64,000 nucleotides of DNA from Bacillus sp. 123MFChir2 (GCF_000383235.1 NZ_KB910940.1:1-64000), one strand, 5' to 3'; shown: positions 42,466-51,949, counted from the first letter of the stretch. Notes: a model not told the origin generated them from the sequence alone. Translations and numbers: made by a program.

Positions 42466-44715
42466 ATGACTGAAGTATTAGAAAATGTAAAAAATGCATG
42501 GGGAAATTTTAAAGGTGAAAAGTGGAAAGCAGAGATTGATGTCCGCGACTTCATTTTAAATAATGTAAACGTTTACGAAGGCGATGATTCCTTCTTAGCG
42601 GGAGCAACAGAAGCAACGAAACAACTTTGGGATCAAGTAATGGATTTAACAACACAAGAACGTGACAATGGCGGAGTCCTTGACATGGATACGAAAATTG
42701 TTTCTTCTATTACATCACATGGCCCAGGATATTTAAATAAAGATATTGAAAAAGTAGTTGGTTTCCAAACTGACAAGCCATTTAAGCGTTCATTACAACC
42801 ATTCGGTGGTATTCGTATGGCAGAGCAAGCTTGTGAGTCTTATGGATATGAAATGGACAAAGAATTAAGCCGTATTTTCAGAGACTATCGTAAAACGCAT
42901 AACCAAGGTGTATTCGATGCTTATACTCCTGAAATGAGAGCAGCTCGCAAATCAGGCGTTATTACGGGTCTTCCAGATGCATATGGCCGTGGTCGTATTA
43001 TCGGTGACTATCGCCGTGTTGCATTATACGGTGTAGATCGTTTAATCGAAGCGAAAAAAGAAGATTTAAATTTAACTGGCGGTGTAATGAGCGAAGATAC
43101 AATGCGTTTACGCGAAGAATTATCTGAGCAAGTTCGTGCCCTTCAAGAATTAAAACAAATGGCAGCTTCTCACGGTTTTGATATTTCTAAGCCAGCAGAA
43201 AATGCACAAGAAGCATTCCAATGGTTATATTTTGCTTATCTTGCAGCAATTAAAGAACAAAATGGTGCAGCAATGAGTCTTGGCCGTACGTCTACTTTCT
43301 TAGATATCTTTATTGAAAGAGATTTAGTAAACGGTACATTAACAGAAGAAGAAGCACAAGAAATTGTAGATCACTTCATTATGAAATTACGTCTTGTGAA
43401 ATTTGCAAGAACACCTGATTATAATGAATTATTCTCTGGTGATCCAACTTGGGTAACAGAATCTATTGGTGGTATTTCACTTGATGGTCGTCCATTAGTA
43501 ACGAAAAACTCATTCCGTTTCTTGCATACATTAGACAACTTAGGACCAGCTCCAGAACCAAACTTAACAGTTCTTTGGTCTAAACAATTACCACAGGGCT
43601 TTAAAAACTACTGTGCAAAAATGTCTATTAAAACATCTGCAATTCAATATGAAAATGATGACATTATGCGCCCAGAGTACGGTGATGATTACGGTATTGC
43701 ATGTTGTGTATCTGCAATGAGAATCGGTAAGCAAATGCAGTTCTTCGGAGCTCGTGCAAACTTAGCTAAGACACTATTATATGCAATTAATGGTGGTAAA
43801 GATGAAAAATCAAAAGAACAAATTGGACCTGAATTTGCACCTATCACTTCTGAAGTGTTAGATTATGAAGAAGTAATGCGTAAATTTGATGTGACAATGG
43901 AATGGCTAGCAGGTTTATATTTAAATACATTAAATGTAATTCATTATATGCATGATAAATATAGCTATGAACGCATTGAAATGGCACTTCATGATACAGA
44001 GATTCTTCGTACAATGGCAACAGGTATCGCTGGGTTATCTGTAGTAGCTGACTCTTTAAGTGCAATTAAATACGCGAAAGTAAAACCAATTCGCGACGAA
44101 AACGGAGTTGCAGTAGACTTTGAAATCGAAGGCGATTTCCCTAAATACGGTAACAACGATGATCGCGTTGATGAAATTGCGGTAAATCTTGTGAAAACAT
44201 TCATGAACAAACTTCGTAAACATAAAACATACCGTAATTCTGTTCATACAATGTCAATCTTAACGATTACTTCTAACGTTGTATACGGTAAGAAAACTGG
44301 TAATACTCCAGATGGCCGTCGTGCTGGCGAACCATTCGCACCAGGTGCAAACCCAATGCACGGTCGCGATACAAAAGGAGCACTAGCATCATTATTATCT
44401 GTTGCAAAATTACCATATGAAGATGCACAAGATGGTATTTCTAATACATTCTCTATTATTCCAAAAGCGCTTGGAAAAGAAGAAGATGTACAAATTAAAA
44501 ACTTAGTATCTATGCTTGATGGATATGCAGTAAAAGAAGGACATCATTTAAATATTAACGTATTTAACCGTGACACATTAATGGATGCAATGGAACATCC
44601 TGAAAAATATCCACAATTAACAATTCGTGTATCTGGTTATGCAGTTAACTTCATTAAATTAACTCGTGAACAACAAATTGACGTTATTAACCGTACAATG
44701 CACGAAAGCATGTAA
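42466..44715 (+). CDS. pflB: Formate acetyltransferase (pyruvate formate-lyase)
   Basis: This glycyl-radical enzyme splits pyruvate with CoA into acetyl-CoA and formate in anaerobic growth. ATG 42466 follows GGAGGAGATTAGG and gives 749 aa. The adjacent active-site cysteines are in GIACCVSAM. The radical Gly is in the C-terminal [28 protein letters not shown] is a family block. The activase gene pflA follows after 65 bases with a hairpin between. Anaerobic control is expected from the family; operator candidates lie upstream. Confidence 0.96.
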   Translation: MTEVLENVKNAWGNFKGEKWKAEIDVRDFILNNVNVYEGDDSFLAGATEATKQLWDQVMDLTTQERDNGGVLDMDTKIVSSITSHGPGYLNKDIEKVVGFQTDKPFKRSLQPFGGIRMAEQACESYGYEMDKELSRIFRDYRKTHNQGVFDAYTPEMRAARKSGVITGLPDAYGRGRIIGDYRRVALYGVDRLIEAKKEDLNLTGGVMSEDTMRLREELSEQVRALQELKQMAASHGFDISKPAENAQEAFQWLYFAYLAAIKEQNGAAMSLGRTSTFLDIFIERDLVNGTLTEEEAQEIVDHFIMKLRLVKFARTPDYNELFSGDPTWVTESIGGISLDGRPLVTKNSFRFLHTLDNLGPAPEPNLTVLWSKQLPQGFKNYCAKMSIKTSAIQYENDDIMRPEYGDDYGIACCVSAMRIGKQMQFFGARANLAKTLLYAINGGKDEKSKEQIGPEFAPITSEVLDYEEVMRKFDVTMEWLAGLYLNTLNVIHYMHDKYSYERIEMALHDTEILRTMATGIAGLSVVADSLSAIKYAKVKPIRDENGVAVDFEIEGDFPKYGNNDDRVDEIAVNLVKTFMNKLRKHKTYRNSVHTMSILTITSNVVYGKKTGNTPDGRRAGEPFAPGANPMHGRDTKGALASLLSVAKLPYEDAQDGISNTFSIIPKALGKEEDVQIKNLVSMLDGYAVKEGHHLNINVFNRDTLMDAMEHPEKYPQLTIRVSGYAVNFIKLTREQQIDVINRTMHESM

Positions 44716-44726
44716 GGAAAAAGATT

Positions 44727-44752
44727 CCCTCTGTTTTTATAAAGACAGAGGG
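44727..44752 (+). terminator. pflB-pflA intercistronic hairpin
   Basis: CCCTCTGT pairs with ACAGAGGG around a 10-base loop, with only a weak T tract after it. It probably protects the pflB 3' end or reduces pflA expression rather than ending transcription fully. Confidence 0.55.
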
Positions 44753-44780
44753 GAGCTGTTTTAATAGAGGAGGAAGTAAC

Positions 44781-45512
44781 ATGGTAAAAGGAAGAATTCA
44801 TTCTGTTGAGTCTTGTGGTACTGTTGACGGTCCAGGAATCCGTTATGTCATATTTACACAAGGGTGTTTACTACGCTGTCAATATTGTCATAATGCGGAT
44901 ACATGGGAGATTGGTAAAGGGAAAGAAATAACAGTTGAAGAAGTGATGCAGGATGTTACATGCTACCTTCCTTTTATTGAAGCTTCTGGCGGTGGTATTA
45001 CAGTAAGTGGCGGTGAGCCGCTATTACAGTTAGACTTTTTAATTGAGTTGTTTAAGAAATGTAAAGGGATCGGCATTCATACAACAATTGACTCTTCAGG
45101 AGGGTGCTATTCTGAAGATGAAGAATTCCAAAGAAAACTAGATATTTTGATGGAATATACAGATTTAGTATTACTTGACTTAAAACATATTGATTCAAAA
45201 AAGCATCGTAAATTAACAGGCAAACCGAACGAACATATTTTGCAATTTGCTCGTTATTTATCAGATAAAAAGAAATCAATTTGGGTGCGTCATGTACTTG
45301 TACCTGGAGTTACTGATAGTACAGAGGACTTAGAAAAGCTCGGAGCCTTTATTCAAAGTCTTGATAATGTACAAAAGGTAGAAGTATTGCCGTATCATAA
45401 ATTAGGGGTCTATAAATGGGAGGCACTAGGTCATAAATATCCTCTTGAAGGAGTAGAGCCTCCAACGGAAGAAAGTATTCAAAAAGCAAAGAATATTTTA
45501 GCAGCAGTCTAA
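44781..45512 (+). CDS. pflA: Pyruvate formate-lyase activating enzyme
   Basis: This radical SAM enzyme puts the glycyl radical on PflB. The 243 residues have [16 protein letters not shown] with the CxxxCxxC cluster motif (~30-37), [14 protein letters not shown] (SAM site) and [22 protein letters not shown] precedes the ATG. It is co-transcribed with pflB and followed by a terminator, the usual two-gene unit. Confidence 0.95.
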   Translation: MVKGRIHSVESCGTVDGPGIRYVIFTQGCLLRCQYCHNADTWEIGKGKEITVEEVMQDVTCYLPFIEASGGGITVSGGEPLLQLDFLIELFKKCKGIGIHTTIDSSGGCYSEDEEFQRKLDILMEYTDLVLLDLKHIDSKKHRKLTGKPNEHILQFARYLSDKKKSIWVRHVLVPGVTDSTEDLEKLGAFIQSLDNVQKVEVLPYHKLGVYKWEALGHKYPLEGVEPPTEESIQKAKNILAAV

Positions 45513-45535
45513 TCCAATTGTGGATTAGACTTTTT
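45507..45535 (+). terminator. Terminator after pflA
   Basis: AGTCTAATCC, loop AATTGT, GGATTAGACTTTTT. Confidence 0.85.
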
Positions 45536-45600
45536 GCTTTCTTTCGATAAATAGTAGAGCAAAGATAAGGAAAAGAGTATACTTATATTATAAATGACTA

Positions 45601-45637
45601 TTTTTGTAAAGAAATGATATGGATAAATTTACAAAAA
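45601..45637. promoter_or_regulatory. 10-bp inverted repeat upstream of ugtP
   Basis: TTTTTGTAAA (45601-45610) and TTTACAAAAA (45628-45637) are perfect inverted copies, 17 bases apart. They could be an operator or an RNA hairpin in the ugtP leader; no known box matches. Confidence 0.35.
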
Positions 45638-45782
45638 TGTAAAGGGAAAACGAAACAATAGAAAGAATTAAGAAATAGTGTAGTGCGTATCATGAAGTAT
45701 AGATGCCAAGTTATTGCGAAAGCAGTTATAGGAAAGTATAATGTTAAGATATGAGCAGATGGGATTAAGGGGTCAATAACAT

Positions 45783-45926
45783 ATGCTTTGTATATCCACG
45801 ACAGGTACACATCCAGCGGAAATTCGTTGGAGTTCAAACTTGCAAAATTATAAGGAAATTGTTTTTTATATTGTACATATGCAATATAAAGGACCGAAAA
45901 AGCTAGGAGTGGATTTGTTTGATTAA
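45783..45926 (+). CDS. Small ORF overlapping the ugtP start (47 aa)
   Basis: The ORF begins [16 protein letters not shown] and ends [17 protein letters not shown] precedes the ATG. It overlaps the TTG start of ugtP by 8 bases and contains the ugtP ribosome site AGGAG, so its translation would couple to ugtP. I recognise no family; it may be a leader peptide or a small conserved protein. Confidence 0.5.
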   Translation: MLCISTTGTHPAEIRWSSNLQNYKEIVFYIVHMQYKGPKKLGVDLFD

Positions 45927-47082
45927 AAACCCCAAGGTTTTAATATTAACAGCACATTACGGTAACGGTCATGTACAAGTGGCAAAAACATTAGAACAAA
46001 CATTTCGTCAAAGAGGACTTAAGGATGTAATTGTATGCGATCTTTTTAGTGAATCACATCCTGTCATAACAGACATTACAAAATATTTATATTTAAAAAG
46101 TTATACAATTGGGAAAGAGCTATACCGCTTATTTTATTATGGTGTTGAAAAAATTTACGATAAAAAAATCGCATCATGGTATGCCAATTTTGGGCGAAAA
46201 CGTTTAAAAGCGATATTACAGGCTGAAAAACCCGATATTGTTATTAATACATTTCCAATCATTGCAGTGCCAGAGTTAAAAAAACAAACAGGAATTTCTA
46301 TTCCTGTTTATAATGTACTTACTGATTTTTGCTTGCATAAAATATGGATTCACGGAGAAGTGGATCGTTATTTTGTCGCAACAGATTATGTAAAGAACAT
46401 TATGATAGAAGTAGGGGTACCTGCTGAGCAAATTGTAGAGACAGGAATTCCGATTCGGAAAAACTTTGAAGCATCTGTTAATGTAGAGGCCCTGTATGAT
46501 AAGTATAATTTGTCACGAGACAAAAAGACTTTACTTATTGTGGCAGGGGCACATGGAGTACTAGGAAGTGTAAAAGAGTTATGTCAGTCCTTTCTATTAG
46601 TTCCTAATCTGCAGATAGCCGTAGTTTGTGGGAAAAATAAAGCATTGCAAGACGGTTTGCTACAACTACAAGAAAGCAATCCAGATGCATTAAAAGTATT
46701 CGGTTATATAGAGAATATTGATGAGCTGTTTCGTATTACCTCTTGTATGATTACAAAACCAGGAGGAATTACATTAAGTGAAGCAGCAGCTTTGCAAGTA
46801 CCTGTCGTTTTATATAAACCAGTACCAGGACAAGAAAATGAAAATGCGAAGTATTTTGAAAAACAAGGTGCAGCAGTTGTTATTCGTGAAGATCATGAAA
46901 TCATTCCGAAAACGAAAGAATTATTGCAAGATGATATGAAGTTATTGCAAATGAAAGAAGCGATGAAACGCATTTATCGTCCGGAACCAGCGTTTCATAT
47001 TGTGGATTCTATTTTAGAGGAAAATCACGTGCGGGTACATTCACCGGTACGTTCAACAGCCCTTGTACAGTCTTTTACTTAA
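45919..47082 (+). CDS. ugtP: Processive diacylglycerol beta-glucosyltransferase UgtP
   Basis: This membrane-associated family-28 glycosyltransferase adds glucose from UDP-glucose to diacylglycerol. It makes the glycolipid anchor of lipoteichoic acid and, in B. subtilis, links nutrition to cell size through FtsZ. The 387 residues have [14 protein letters not shown] (~10-23) and the UDP-sugar motif [16 protein letters not shown] (~275-290), followed by [12 protein letters not shown]. The TTG start follows AGGAG at 9 bases and overlaps a small upstream ORF. Confidence 0.93.
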   Translation: MIKNPKVLILTAHYGNGHVQVAKTLEQTFRQRGLKDVIVCDLFSESHPVITDITKYLYLKSYTIGKELYRLFYYGVEKIYDKKIASWYANFGRKRLKAILQAEKPDIVINTFPIIAVPELKKQTGISIPVYNVLTDFCLHKIWIHGEVDRYFVATDYVKNIMIEVGVPAEQIVETGIPIRKNFEASVNVEALYDKYNLSRDKKTLLIVAGAHGVLGSVKELCQSFLLVPNLQIAVVCGKNKALQDGLLQLQESNPDALKVFGYIENIDELFRITSCMITKPGGITLSEAAALQVPVVLYKPVPGQENENAKYFEKQGAAVVIREDHEIIPKTKELLQDDMKLLQMKEAMKRIYRPEPAFHIVDSILEENHVRVHSPVRSTALVQSFT

Positions 47083-47087
47083 TATAA

Positions 47088-47120
47088 GAACCTCTTTTCT
47101 ATGTAGAAGGAGGTTTTTTT
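47088..47120 (+). terminator. Terminator after ugtP
   Basis: AACCTCTTTTCTA, short loop, TAGAAGGAGGTT, then TTTTT. Immediately after (47131-47168) lies a fragment resembling the tail of a family B repeat. Confidence 0.75.
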
Positions 47121-47179
47121 GTTATTTCGTTTATATAAATCCATTTTAACTTTTCAACATAGGTTTGTAGAATTACACT

Positions 47180-47370
47180 TTATCCACAAAAGAATTCGCT
47201 TTCAATATCCAGTAAACTTAAAATATTAACAAGATTATCCACAATATCCACAAGTTTTAGTAAAAATATCCACAAATTATACAAGCCAGCTGTGGTTAAA
47301 TTCCTCCTTTATAGGAAAGATATTTTGATTTATACACATTTTTTGTTTTCTGTGGATAAAGTTTTCCACA
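47180..47370. promoter_or_regulatory. DnaA-box cluster
   Basis: Three perfect DnaA boxes (TTATCCACA at 47180 and 47235, reverse TGTGGATAA at 47351) lie with four one-mismatch boxes (47244, 47266, 47291 reverse, 47362) in 190 bp of non-coding DNA. The boxes at 47235 and 47244 abut with no spacer. Clusters of this kind outside oriC bind DnaA and tune replication initiation in B. subtilis. No origin genes lie nearby, so it is not oriC. Confidence 0.7.
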
Positions 47371-47376
47371 AAAAAA

Positions 47377-47406
47377 GCTACCTCTTCTGAACAAGAGGTA
47401 GCTTTA
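47377..47406. terminator. Terminator after yfhE
   Basis: AGCTACCTCTT, loop, AAGAGGTAGCT flanked by A and T tracts; ends the minus-strand yfhE transcript. Confidence 0.8.
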
Positions 47407-47408
47407 TG

Positions 47409-47531
47409 TTAAAAAATTCCTTTTGACTTATATCCAGCGGCACGATCTGCTCTTTTAAATTCGCGTTGATAGAGAACTTCTTGTGTGCTAGATAATTTAC
47501 TTTTCATTTTTTCACGTCTTTTCTTATCCAT
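47409..47531 (-). CDS. yfhE: YfhE-like small protein (40 aa)
   Basis: The ORF begins MDKKRREKMKSKLSSTQEVL, followed by YQREFKRADRAAGYKSKGIF. The LSSTQEVLYQREFKRAD core with the AAGYK end matches the YfhE family of short basic Bacillus proteins, as recalled. GAGGTGA lies 6 bases before the ATG. The function is unknown; family members lie near sporulation genes. Confidence 0.62.
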   Translation of the reverse strand: MDKKRREKMKSKLSSTQEVLYQREFKRADRAAGYKSKGIF

Positions 47532-47598
47532 TCCAGTTCACCTCATGTCATAAAGTCATTACCTATCGTTACCAATGACAGAGGGAGATATACATAGA

Positions 47599-48156
47599 TT
47601 ACGCTTCTTTTAAATGGTGAGTGTCTTGGAATGTTGCTTCGCGCATTGTGTGCAACGTGTATTGATCTTTTGGAATTTCATATAAGTTATATACTTCACC
47701 GTTTGCATTAATTTGATCGTATACACATTTACGAGTTTCATTTGCTAGATTGACGTATGGTAGTTTTTCGGCAGCTTTAATAGAACGAGTATTTAATTTG
47801 CGAATTCGCATGAAAATAGTATCAATATCTAATTCGTAGAAAAGCTCACTAAAGAAAGCATCTTTTGCTGGCTTATTATAACCTTTTCCATGATAGGGTT
47901 TACCGAGCCAAGTGCCAAGAAAACCTGCTTTTTCTTGGATGTCGAATAAAGTTATGGTTCCGATTGGATTTCCCCATTCATCAACAATTGCGCGCGAAAT
48001 TAATTCTCCACGTTCTTCCGCTTCAATTGTTTGTTTTGTTAAAAATAAAAATTCATCATAAGAAGATGCCTTCTGACGCACAAAGGGGAAGACATCAGGG
48101 TGAATCATCAAATCATATAGAACGTGGCTGTCATGTAGGTCACGTTTTTTAAGCAT
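47599..48156 (-). CDS. GNAT-family N-acetyltransferase
   Basis: The 185-residue acyl-CoA-dependent acetyltransferase is of the RimJ/ribosomal-protein type. It has the acceptor-side start VLYDLMIHPDVFPFVRQ, the core IGTITLFDIQEKAGFLGTWL and the CoA loop GKPYHGKGYNKPAKDAFF, then TIFMRIRKLNTRSIKAAEKL, a typical C-terminal block. The substrate is unknown. AGGAGGAG precedes the ATG. Confidence 0.87.
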   Translation of the reverse strand: MLKKRDLHDSHVLYDLMIHPDVFPFVRQKASSYDEFLFLTKQTIEAEERGELISRAIVDEWGNPIGTITLFDIQEKAGFLGTWLGKPYHGKGYNKPAKDAFFSELFYELDIDTIFMRIRKLNTRSIKAAEKLPYVNLANETRKCVYDQINANGEVYNLYEIPKDQYTLHTMREATFQDTHHLKEA

Positions 48157-48189
48157 ACTATCTCCTCCTAAAAAGAGGGCAGCATGACG

Positions 48190-48248
48190 AAAAAAAACAT
48201 CCCACCCTCGAAATTTTTATATAAAACTTTAAAAAATTTCGGGGTGGG
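48190..48248 (-). terminator. Terminator sharing sequence with the tRNA-like RNA
   Basis: On the minus strand CCCACCCCGAAATTTTT (48248-48232) pairs with AAAAATTTCGAGGGTGGG (48218-48201), 17 bp with one bulged base, then ATGTTTTTTTT. Its 5' arm includes the 3' strand of the tRNA-like T-stem. Confidence 0.75.
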
Positions 48249-48307
48249 AATCGAACCCACTAGAACCAGTCTATAATGCTGGTGGCGCACCATTTGCCTT
48301 CCCCATT
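48237..48307 (-). ncRNA. tRNA-like small RNA (candidate tRNAOther type)
   Basis: On the minus strand the 71 nt fold as D-arm GGC-AAATGGTGC-GCC, anticodon arm CCAGC-ATTATAG-ACTGG (last pair C-A; triplet UAU after U33), a 5-nt variable loop, and a perfect T-arm GTGGG-TTCGATT-CCCAC. The acceptor stem is poor (4 of 7 pairs) and CCA is not encoded. This is not a normal tRNA. B. cereus is known to make a stationary-phase tRNA-like RNA (tRNAOther) charged by a LysRS1-LysRS2 complex; identity with that RNA is plausible, not shown. Confidence 0.6.
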
Positions 48308-48406
48308 CATCAATTTGAAATTACTTAACACGACACAAATTGATCATGGTTTCATTCAGTTTATAATCGTATAATACTTCATCTAGTCAAAAAAATAAAC
48401 TAGTTT

Positions 48407-49531
48407 TTATGAATTTTTTGTATAGATAATTTTTCCATCTATCATGGTTAATACAGGCTTGGCTAAATAGTGAAAAGGGTGATGAGTCCATAGGACAAGG
48501 TCAGCGTCTTTTTTCGTCTCTATGCTGCCAATTTTCTTTTCTAATCGTAAATTACGAGCGGGTAAAATTGTAATTCCTTCTAGAGCTTTATGTTCATCTA
48601 ATCCTTCTCGAACGGCGATAGCCGCACAAACATTTAAATATTGAATGGGTGTATAGGGGTGGTCTGTCGTAATAGAAACTTCAATCCCATGAGTAGATAA
48701 ATTATGATATGTTTGCCAAGATTTGTTTTTAATTTCAATTTTTGAACGGCGTGTTAATGTTGGTCCGACAGATACTTTTAAATCGTGGCCTGTTAATTTA
48801 TCAGCAATAAGATGGCCTTCTGTACAATGTTCAATACGTAAGTCGAGATTAAATTCTTTAGCGAAGCGAAGAGCAGATAAAATATCATCTGCACGATGAG
48901 CGTGGGCACGTATAGGGATTTCGCGGCGAAGCGCTTGCAAAATAGGAATCATTCGAAAATCGGTATCATGTCCATAGTACTTTGCTTCATAAAATACTTC
49001 TCGAAGCATTCCCATAATTCCCATACGGGTAATAGATTCTTTGTTTCCGTTGCTGTGCATTCGTTTTGGATTTTCTCCAAAAGCAATTTTTAAACCAGCG
49101 GGTTCTTGAATGACCATATGATCAATACTATTTCCTGCTGTTTTTATGACGCATGTTGTTCCGCCGATTACATTTTGACTTCCAGGCATAACATGCACAG
49201 TTGTAATACCGCTTTGCAAGGCGTCTCGAAAAGCCACATCAAAAGGATGAATACCGTCAAGAGAACGAATATGAGGTGTTAATACCTCCGCTGTTTCATT
49301 TGCGTCATTTCCAGCCCAACCAGTTCCTTCGTCATATAATCCAAGGTGCGTATGCACATCGATAAAGCCTGGAAGTAGATGAAGGCCGCGTGCATCAATA
49401 ACAATCATATCTTTGCTAGCCTCAATAAATTGTTCTAACGCAATGATTTTGTCGTTTTCTACTAATACATCACCTTGCAATTTAGGAGATGTAATAGGAT
49501 AAACAGTCGCTTGCTTAAATAATGTTTTCAT
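48407..49531 (-). CDS. Amidohydrolase (imidazolonepropionase-like)
   Basis: The 374-residue metal-dependent hydrolase has the composite beta/TIM-barrel fold. It shows LLPGFIDVHTHLG (~52-64, metal histidines), HAHRADDI (~211-218), IEHCTEGHL (~234-242) and TTDHPYTP (~292-299, catalytic Asp), then ILPARNLRLEKKIGSIETKK, the typical C-terminal block. It acts on a cyclic amide or amine substrate, not identifiable here. AGAGGT precedes the ATG. There is no pathway neighbour. Confidence 0.85.
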   Translation of the reverse strand: MKTLFKQATVYPITSPKLQGDVLVENDKIIALEQFIEASKDMIVIDARGLHLLPGFIDVHTHLGLYDEGTGWAGNDANETAEVLTPHIRSLDGIHPFDVAFRDALQSGITTVHVMPGSQNVIGGTTCVIKTAGNSIDHMVIQEPAGLKIAFGENPKRMHSNGNKESITRMGIMGMLREVFYEAKYYGHDTDFRMIPILQALRREIPIRAHAHRADDILSALRFAKEFNLDLRIEHCTEGHLIADKLTGHDLKVSVGPTLTRRSKIEIKNKSWQTYHNLSTHGIEVSITTDHPYTPIQYLNVCAAIAVREGLDEHKALEGITILPARNLRLEKKIGSIETKKDADLVLWTHHPFHYLAKPVLTMIDGKIIYTKNS

Positions 49532-49580
49532 AAGAACCTCTTTAGTTTTCCTGCAAGTTTTTTCTAGCGGAATTTAGAAA

Positions 49581-50486
49581 TTATGAATGTAATACAATAT
49601 TTTGAAGCGCATGTTCTAAAGTAGCATAAGAATGTGTATATCCATGTTGTATTGCCTTTTGAGGTAAAACTTTTTGTCCTTCTAAAACAAGGATACTCTT
49701 TTCACCGAGAAGGGTTTTAAGTGCAAACTCAGGTACTGGTAACCAATGTGGGCGATGCAGCACTTTCGCGATTGTGCTTCCAAATTCCATCATTGTTACA
49801 GGATGAGGAGCTGTAATATTGAATGCACCGCTTATTTCTTTTGTATGAATCGCAAAATCGATCATTCGAACAACATCTTCAAGGTGAACCCAAGAAAGCA
49901 ATTGGTTTCCTGAACCGATTGTTCCTCCAATAAAGAATTGATAGGGAAGTAACATTTTCGGTAGTGCTCCTCCATCTTTCCCAAGAACAATACCAAAGCG
50001 CGTATAAACCGTACGAATACCAAGATCGTCTGCTTTACTCGCTTCTTCTTCCCATAATTGCACGGTAGTGGCTAAAAAATCATTCCCTTTCTTAGCATGA
50101 TCTTCTGCAAATGTGTCTGTCTTTGATGTACCGTAATAGCCAATCGCACTTGCATTTATAAACGCGCTTGGGGATTGGGGTAACGTTTGTAGTTGTTTAA
50201 TTAAGCTTTTTGTTGTGTGTAAACGACTATTTATAATTTTTTCTTTCTGTTGTTTCGTCCAGCGACCATTATTAATGGATTCTCCGGCAAGATTAATAAC
50301 GATATCAACGGAAGAAAGCGGAAATTCTGAAGCGCTAGCATCCCAATGTATATACCGTATATTTGCAGGGGAATGATTTTCTCTTACTTGACGTGTCAGG
50401 ATGTACACGGTATGTCCGTTGCTTGCTAAATATAAAGTGAGTGCTTTTCCAATAAAACCAGTTCCTCCAGTAATAGCAATTTCCAA
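49581..50486 (-). CDS. yfhF: TIGR01777-type NAD-dependent epimerase (YfhF)
   Basis: This extended-SDR protein has the Rossmann motif GGTGFIGKALTLYL right at the start, NLAGESINNGRWT (~80-92), a YYGTSKT-type region, FGIVLGKDGGALPKM, and the C-terminal DUF1731 part ending QHGYTHSYATLEHAL. TTG 50486 follows AAGGAGGG at 7 bases and gives 301 aa; the longer frame from 50525 adds 13 unlikely residues. The substrate is unknown. It diverges from recX, as in B. subtilis. Confidence 0.85.
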   Translation of the reverse strand: MEIAITGGTGFIGKALTLYLASNGHTVYILTRQVRENHSPANIRYIHWDASASEFPLSSVDIVINLAGESINNGRWTKQQKEKIINSRLHTTKSLIKQLQTLPQSPSAFINASAIGYYGTSKTDTFAEDHAKKGNDFLATTVQLWEEEASKADDLGIRTVYTRFGIVLGKDGGALPKMLLPYQFFIGGTIGSGNQLLSWVHLEDVVRMIDFAIHTKEISGAFNITAPHPVTMMEFGSTIAKVLHRPHWLPVPEFALKTLLGEKSILVLEGQKVLPQKAIQHGYTHSYATLEHALQNIVLHS

Positions 50487-50566
50487 GAGAAATCCCTCCT
50501 TATTATGTATATTCAAGAAACTCAAATTTGTTTCATATATGTTAAAATGATATTGAGGTGAAATGT

Positions 50567-51379
50567 ATGGCTGTCATTACAAAAATAGAAGTACAAAAAC
50601 GAACGAAAGAAAGATTTAATATTTACATTGATAAAGGTCATGGGGAAGAATATGGCTTTAGTGTTGATCAAGTGACCTTAATAAAACATGGGCTTCAAAA
50701 AGGGTTGGAATTTGATGATGTTGAATTAGCAAACGTTTTATATGATGAAGAAGTACAAAAAGCATATTTATATGCAATTACTTATTTATCGCATCAAATG
50801 AGAACGAAGCAAGAAGTAGAAGAGCAATTACGGAAAAAAGAAATTGGACAAGCCATCATCTCTGAAGTTATTTCAAAACTATTACGTGATCGTTATATTA
50901 ATGATAAAGAGTATGCAATTGCCTATGTGCGTACGCATAGCAATGTGAATCAAAAAGGCCCAATTGTCATTAGGCGTGAACTGTTCAGTAAAGGGATTTC
51001 GGATGTAATGATTACCCATAGTTTACAGGAGTATCCCGAGGAGAAGCAAATTGAAAATGCTCTTATACTTATAGAAAAAAAGAAAAAGTCTTATCAAAAA
51101 CATTCTTTTCTACAAATGAAACAAAAACTAGAGGAGATGTTAGTGCGGAAAGGGTATGGGCGTGATATCATTCAAATTTGTTTAGAAGAACTAAAAGATG
51201 AAAAGGATGATAAACAGCAAGAAGAAGCCCTTATATATCACGGTAATAAGTATCATGAAAAATATAAGAAATATGATGGTTGGACGTATGAAAGTAAGAT
51301 GAAGCAAGCGTTATATCGGAAGGGTTTTTCGATTGATGAAATAGAAGTATTTATTCAAATGAAACGTGAAGAGGGATGA
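50567..51379 (+). CDS. recX: Regulatory protein RecX
   Basis: RecX binds RecA filaments and modulates recombination. The 270 residues are helical repeats: LYAITYLSHQMRTKQEVEEQ, LRDRYINDKEYAIAYVRTHS and KGPIVIRRELFSKGIS. ATG 50567 follows GAGGTGAA and gives the usual MAVITKIEVQ start; a GTG three codons earlier lacks spacing. The next gene, yfhH, starts 7 bases after the stop. Confidence 0.92.
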   Translation: MAVITKIEVQKRTKERFNIYIDKGHGEEYGFSVDQVTLIKHGLQKGLEFDDVELANVLYDEEVQKAYLYAITYLSHQMRTKQEVEEQLRKKEIGQAIISEVISKLLRDRYINDKEYAIAYVRTHSNVNQKGPIVIRRELFSKGISDVMITHSLQEYPEEKQIENALILIEKKKKSYQKHSFLQMKQKLEEMLVRKGYGRDIIQICLEELKDEKDDKQQEEALIYHGNKYHEKYKKYDGWTYESKMKQALYRKGFSIDEIEVFIQMKREEG

Positions 51380-51386
51380 GGGAAAA

Positions 51387-51707
51387 ATGAGAAACATGCC
51401 AAAGCGCTATAGTGAGATGACACCACATGAGCTAAGGGAAGAAATAGGCGTTTTAAAAGAACAGGCAGTAAAAGCAGAACAACTTGGCATTGTAAATGAA
51501 TTTGATGTTTTGATGAGAAAAATTGCGATGGCACGTGCTTATATGACAGATATCAATGACTTTCAGATTGGCGAAACATATGAGCTTATAGAAGAGCCAG
51601 GTGCATCGTTTACGATTACGTATTTTAATGGCGTATTTGCTTGGGGACATAAACAAAATGATACAGAGGAAATGGGTATTCCTATTTCGTTATTGCAAAA
51701 GAAGTGA
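51387..51707 (+). CDS. yfhH: YfhH family protein (DUF1811)
   Basis: A 106-residue soluble protein with KRYSEMTPHELREEIGVLKE, ARAYMTDINDF and the small SH3-like barrel end ITYFNGVFAWGHK. It matches YfhH in sequence pattern and in position after recX. ATG 51387 follows GAGGG. The function is unknown. Confidence 0.87.
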   Translation: MRNMPKRYSEMTPHELREEIGVLKEQAVKAEQLGIVNEFDVLMRKIAMARAYMTDINDFQIGETYELIEEPGASFTITYFNGVFAWGHKQNDTEEMGIPISLLQKK

Positions 51708-51747
51708 AAACTAGAGAGCCTTGGCTGCTCTAGTTTTCACTTTTTGT
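51706..51747. terminator. Terminator after yfhH
   Basis: GTGAAAACTAGAG and CTCTAGTTTTCAC form a 13-bp stem followed by TTTTTG. Confidence 0.85.
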
Positions 51748-51769
51748 AATTGTTAAAGGAGATAGGCGT

Positions 51770-51922
51770 TTAAAATTGGCGTTTTTTCGTTTCATTTGCC
51801 AAAATAATGAGAGACTGCGTTTGCTGCGTTTGTCCATTCACTTGTGCTTTCGCGTGTTTTGGACGAGCCCATGTTGGAGCGAATAATTCAGAATGACGGT
51901 CTAAACGGTTACGATAGCTCAT
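51770..51922 (-). CDS. YpzG-family small protein (50 aa)
   Basis: The ORF begins MSYRNRLDRHSELFAPTWAR, then PKHAKAQVNGQTQQTQSLII. The WARPKHAKAQVNGxTQQTQ core marks the YpzG family of small, probably spore-associated Bacillus proteins. A GAGGTGAT site precedes the ATG. It lies beside sspK with a complete bcr1-like repeat between them. Confidence 0.75.
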   Translation of the reverse strand: MSYRNRLDRHSELFAPTWARPKHAKAQVNGQTQQTQSLIILANETKKRQF

Positions 51923-51949
51923 TTTATCACCTCGTATAAGAAGTTATCG

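Noticed and set aside
47180-47370. Replication origin
   Set aside because: No dnaA/dnaN genes or AT-rich unwinding element arranged as in oriC; better explained as a DnaA-box cluster.
48195-48250. T-box riboswitch (AGGGTGG sequence)
   Set aside because: AGGGTGG here is the 3' arm of a simple terminator; the ACCGCG extension and upstream specifier structure are absent.
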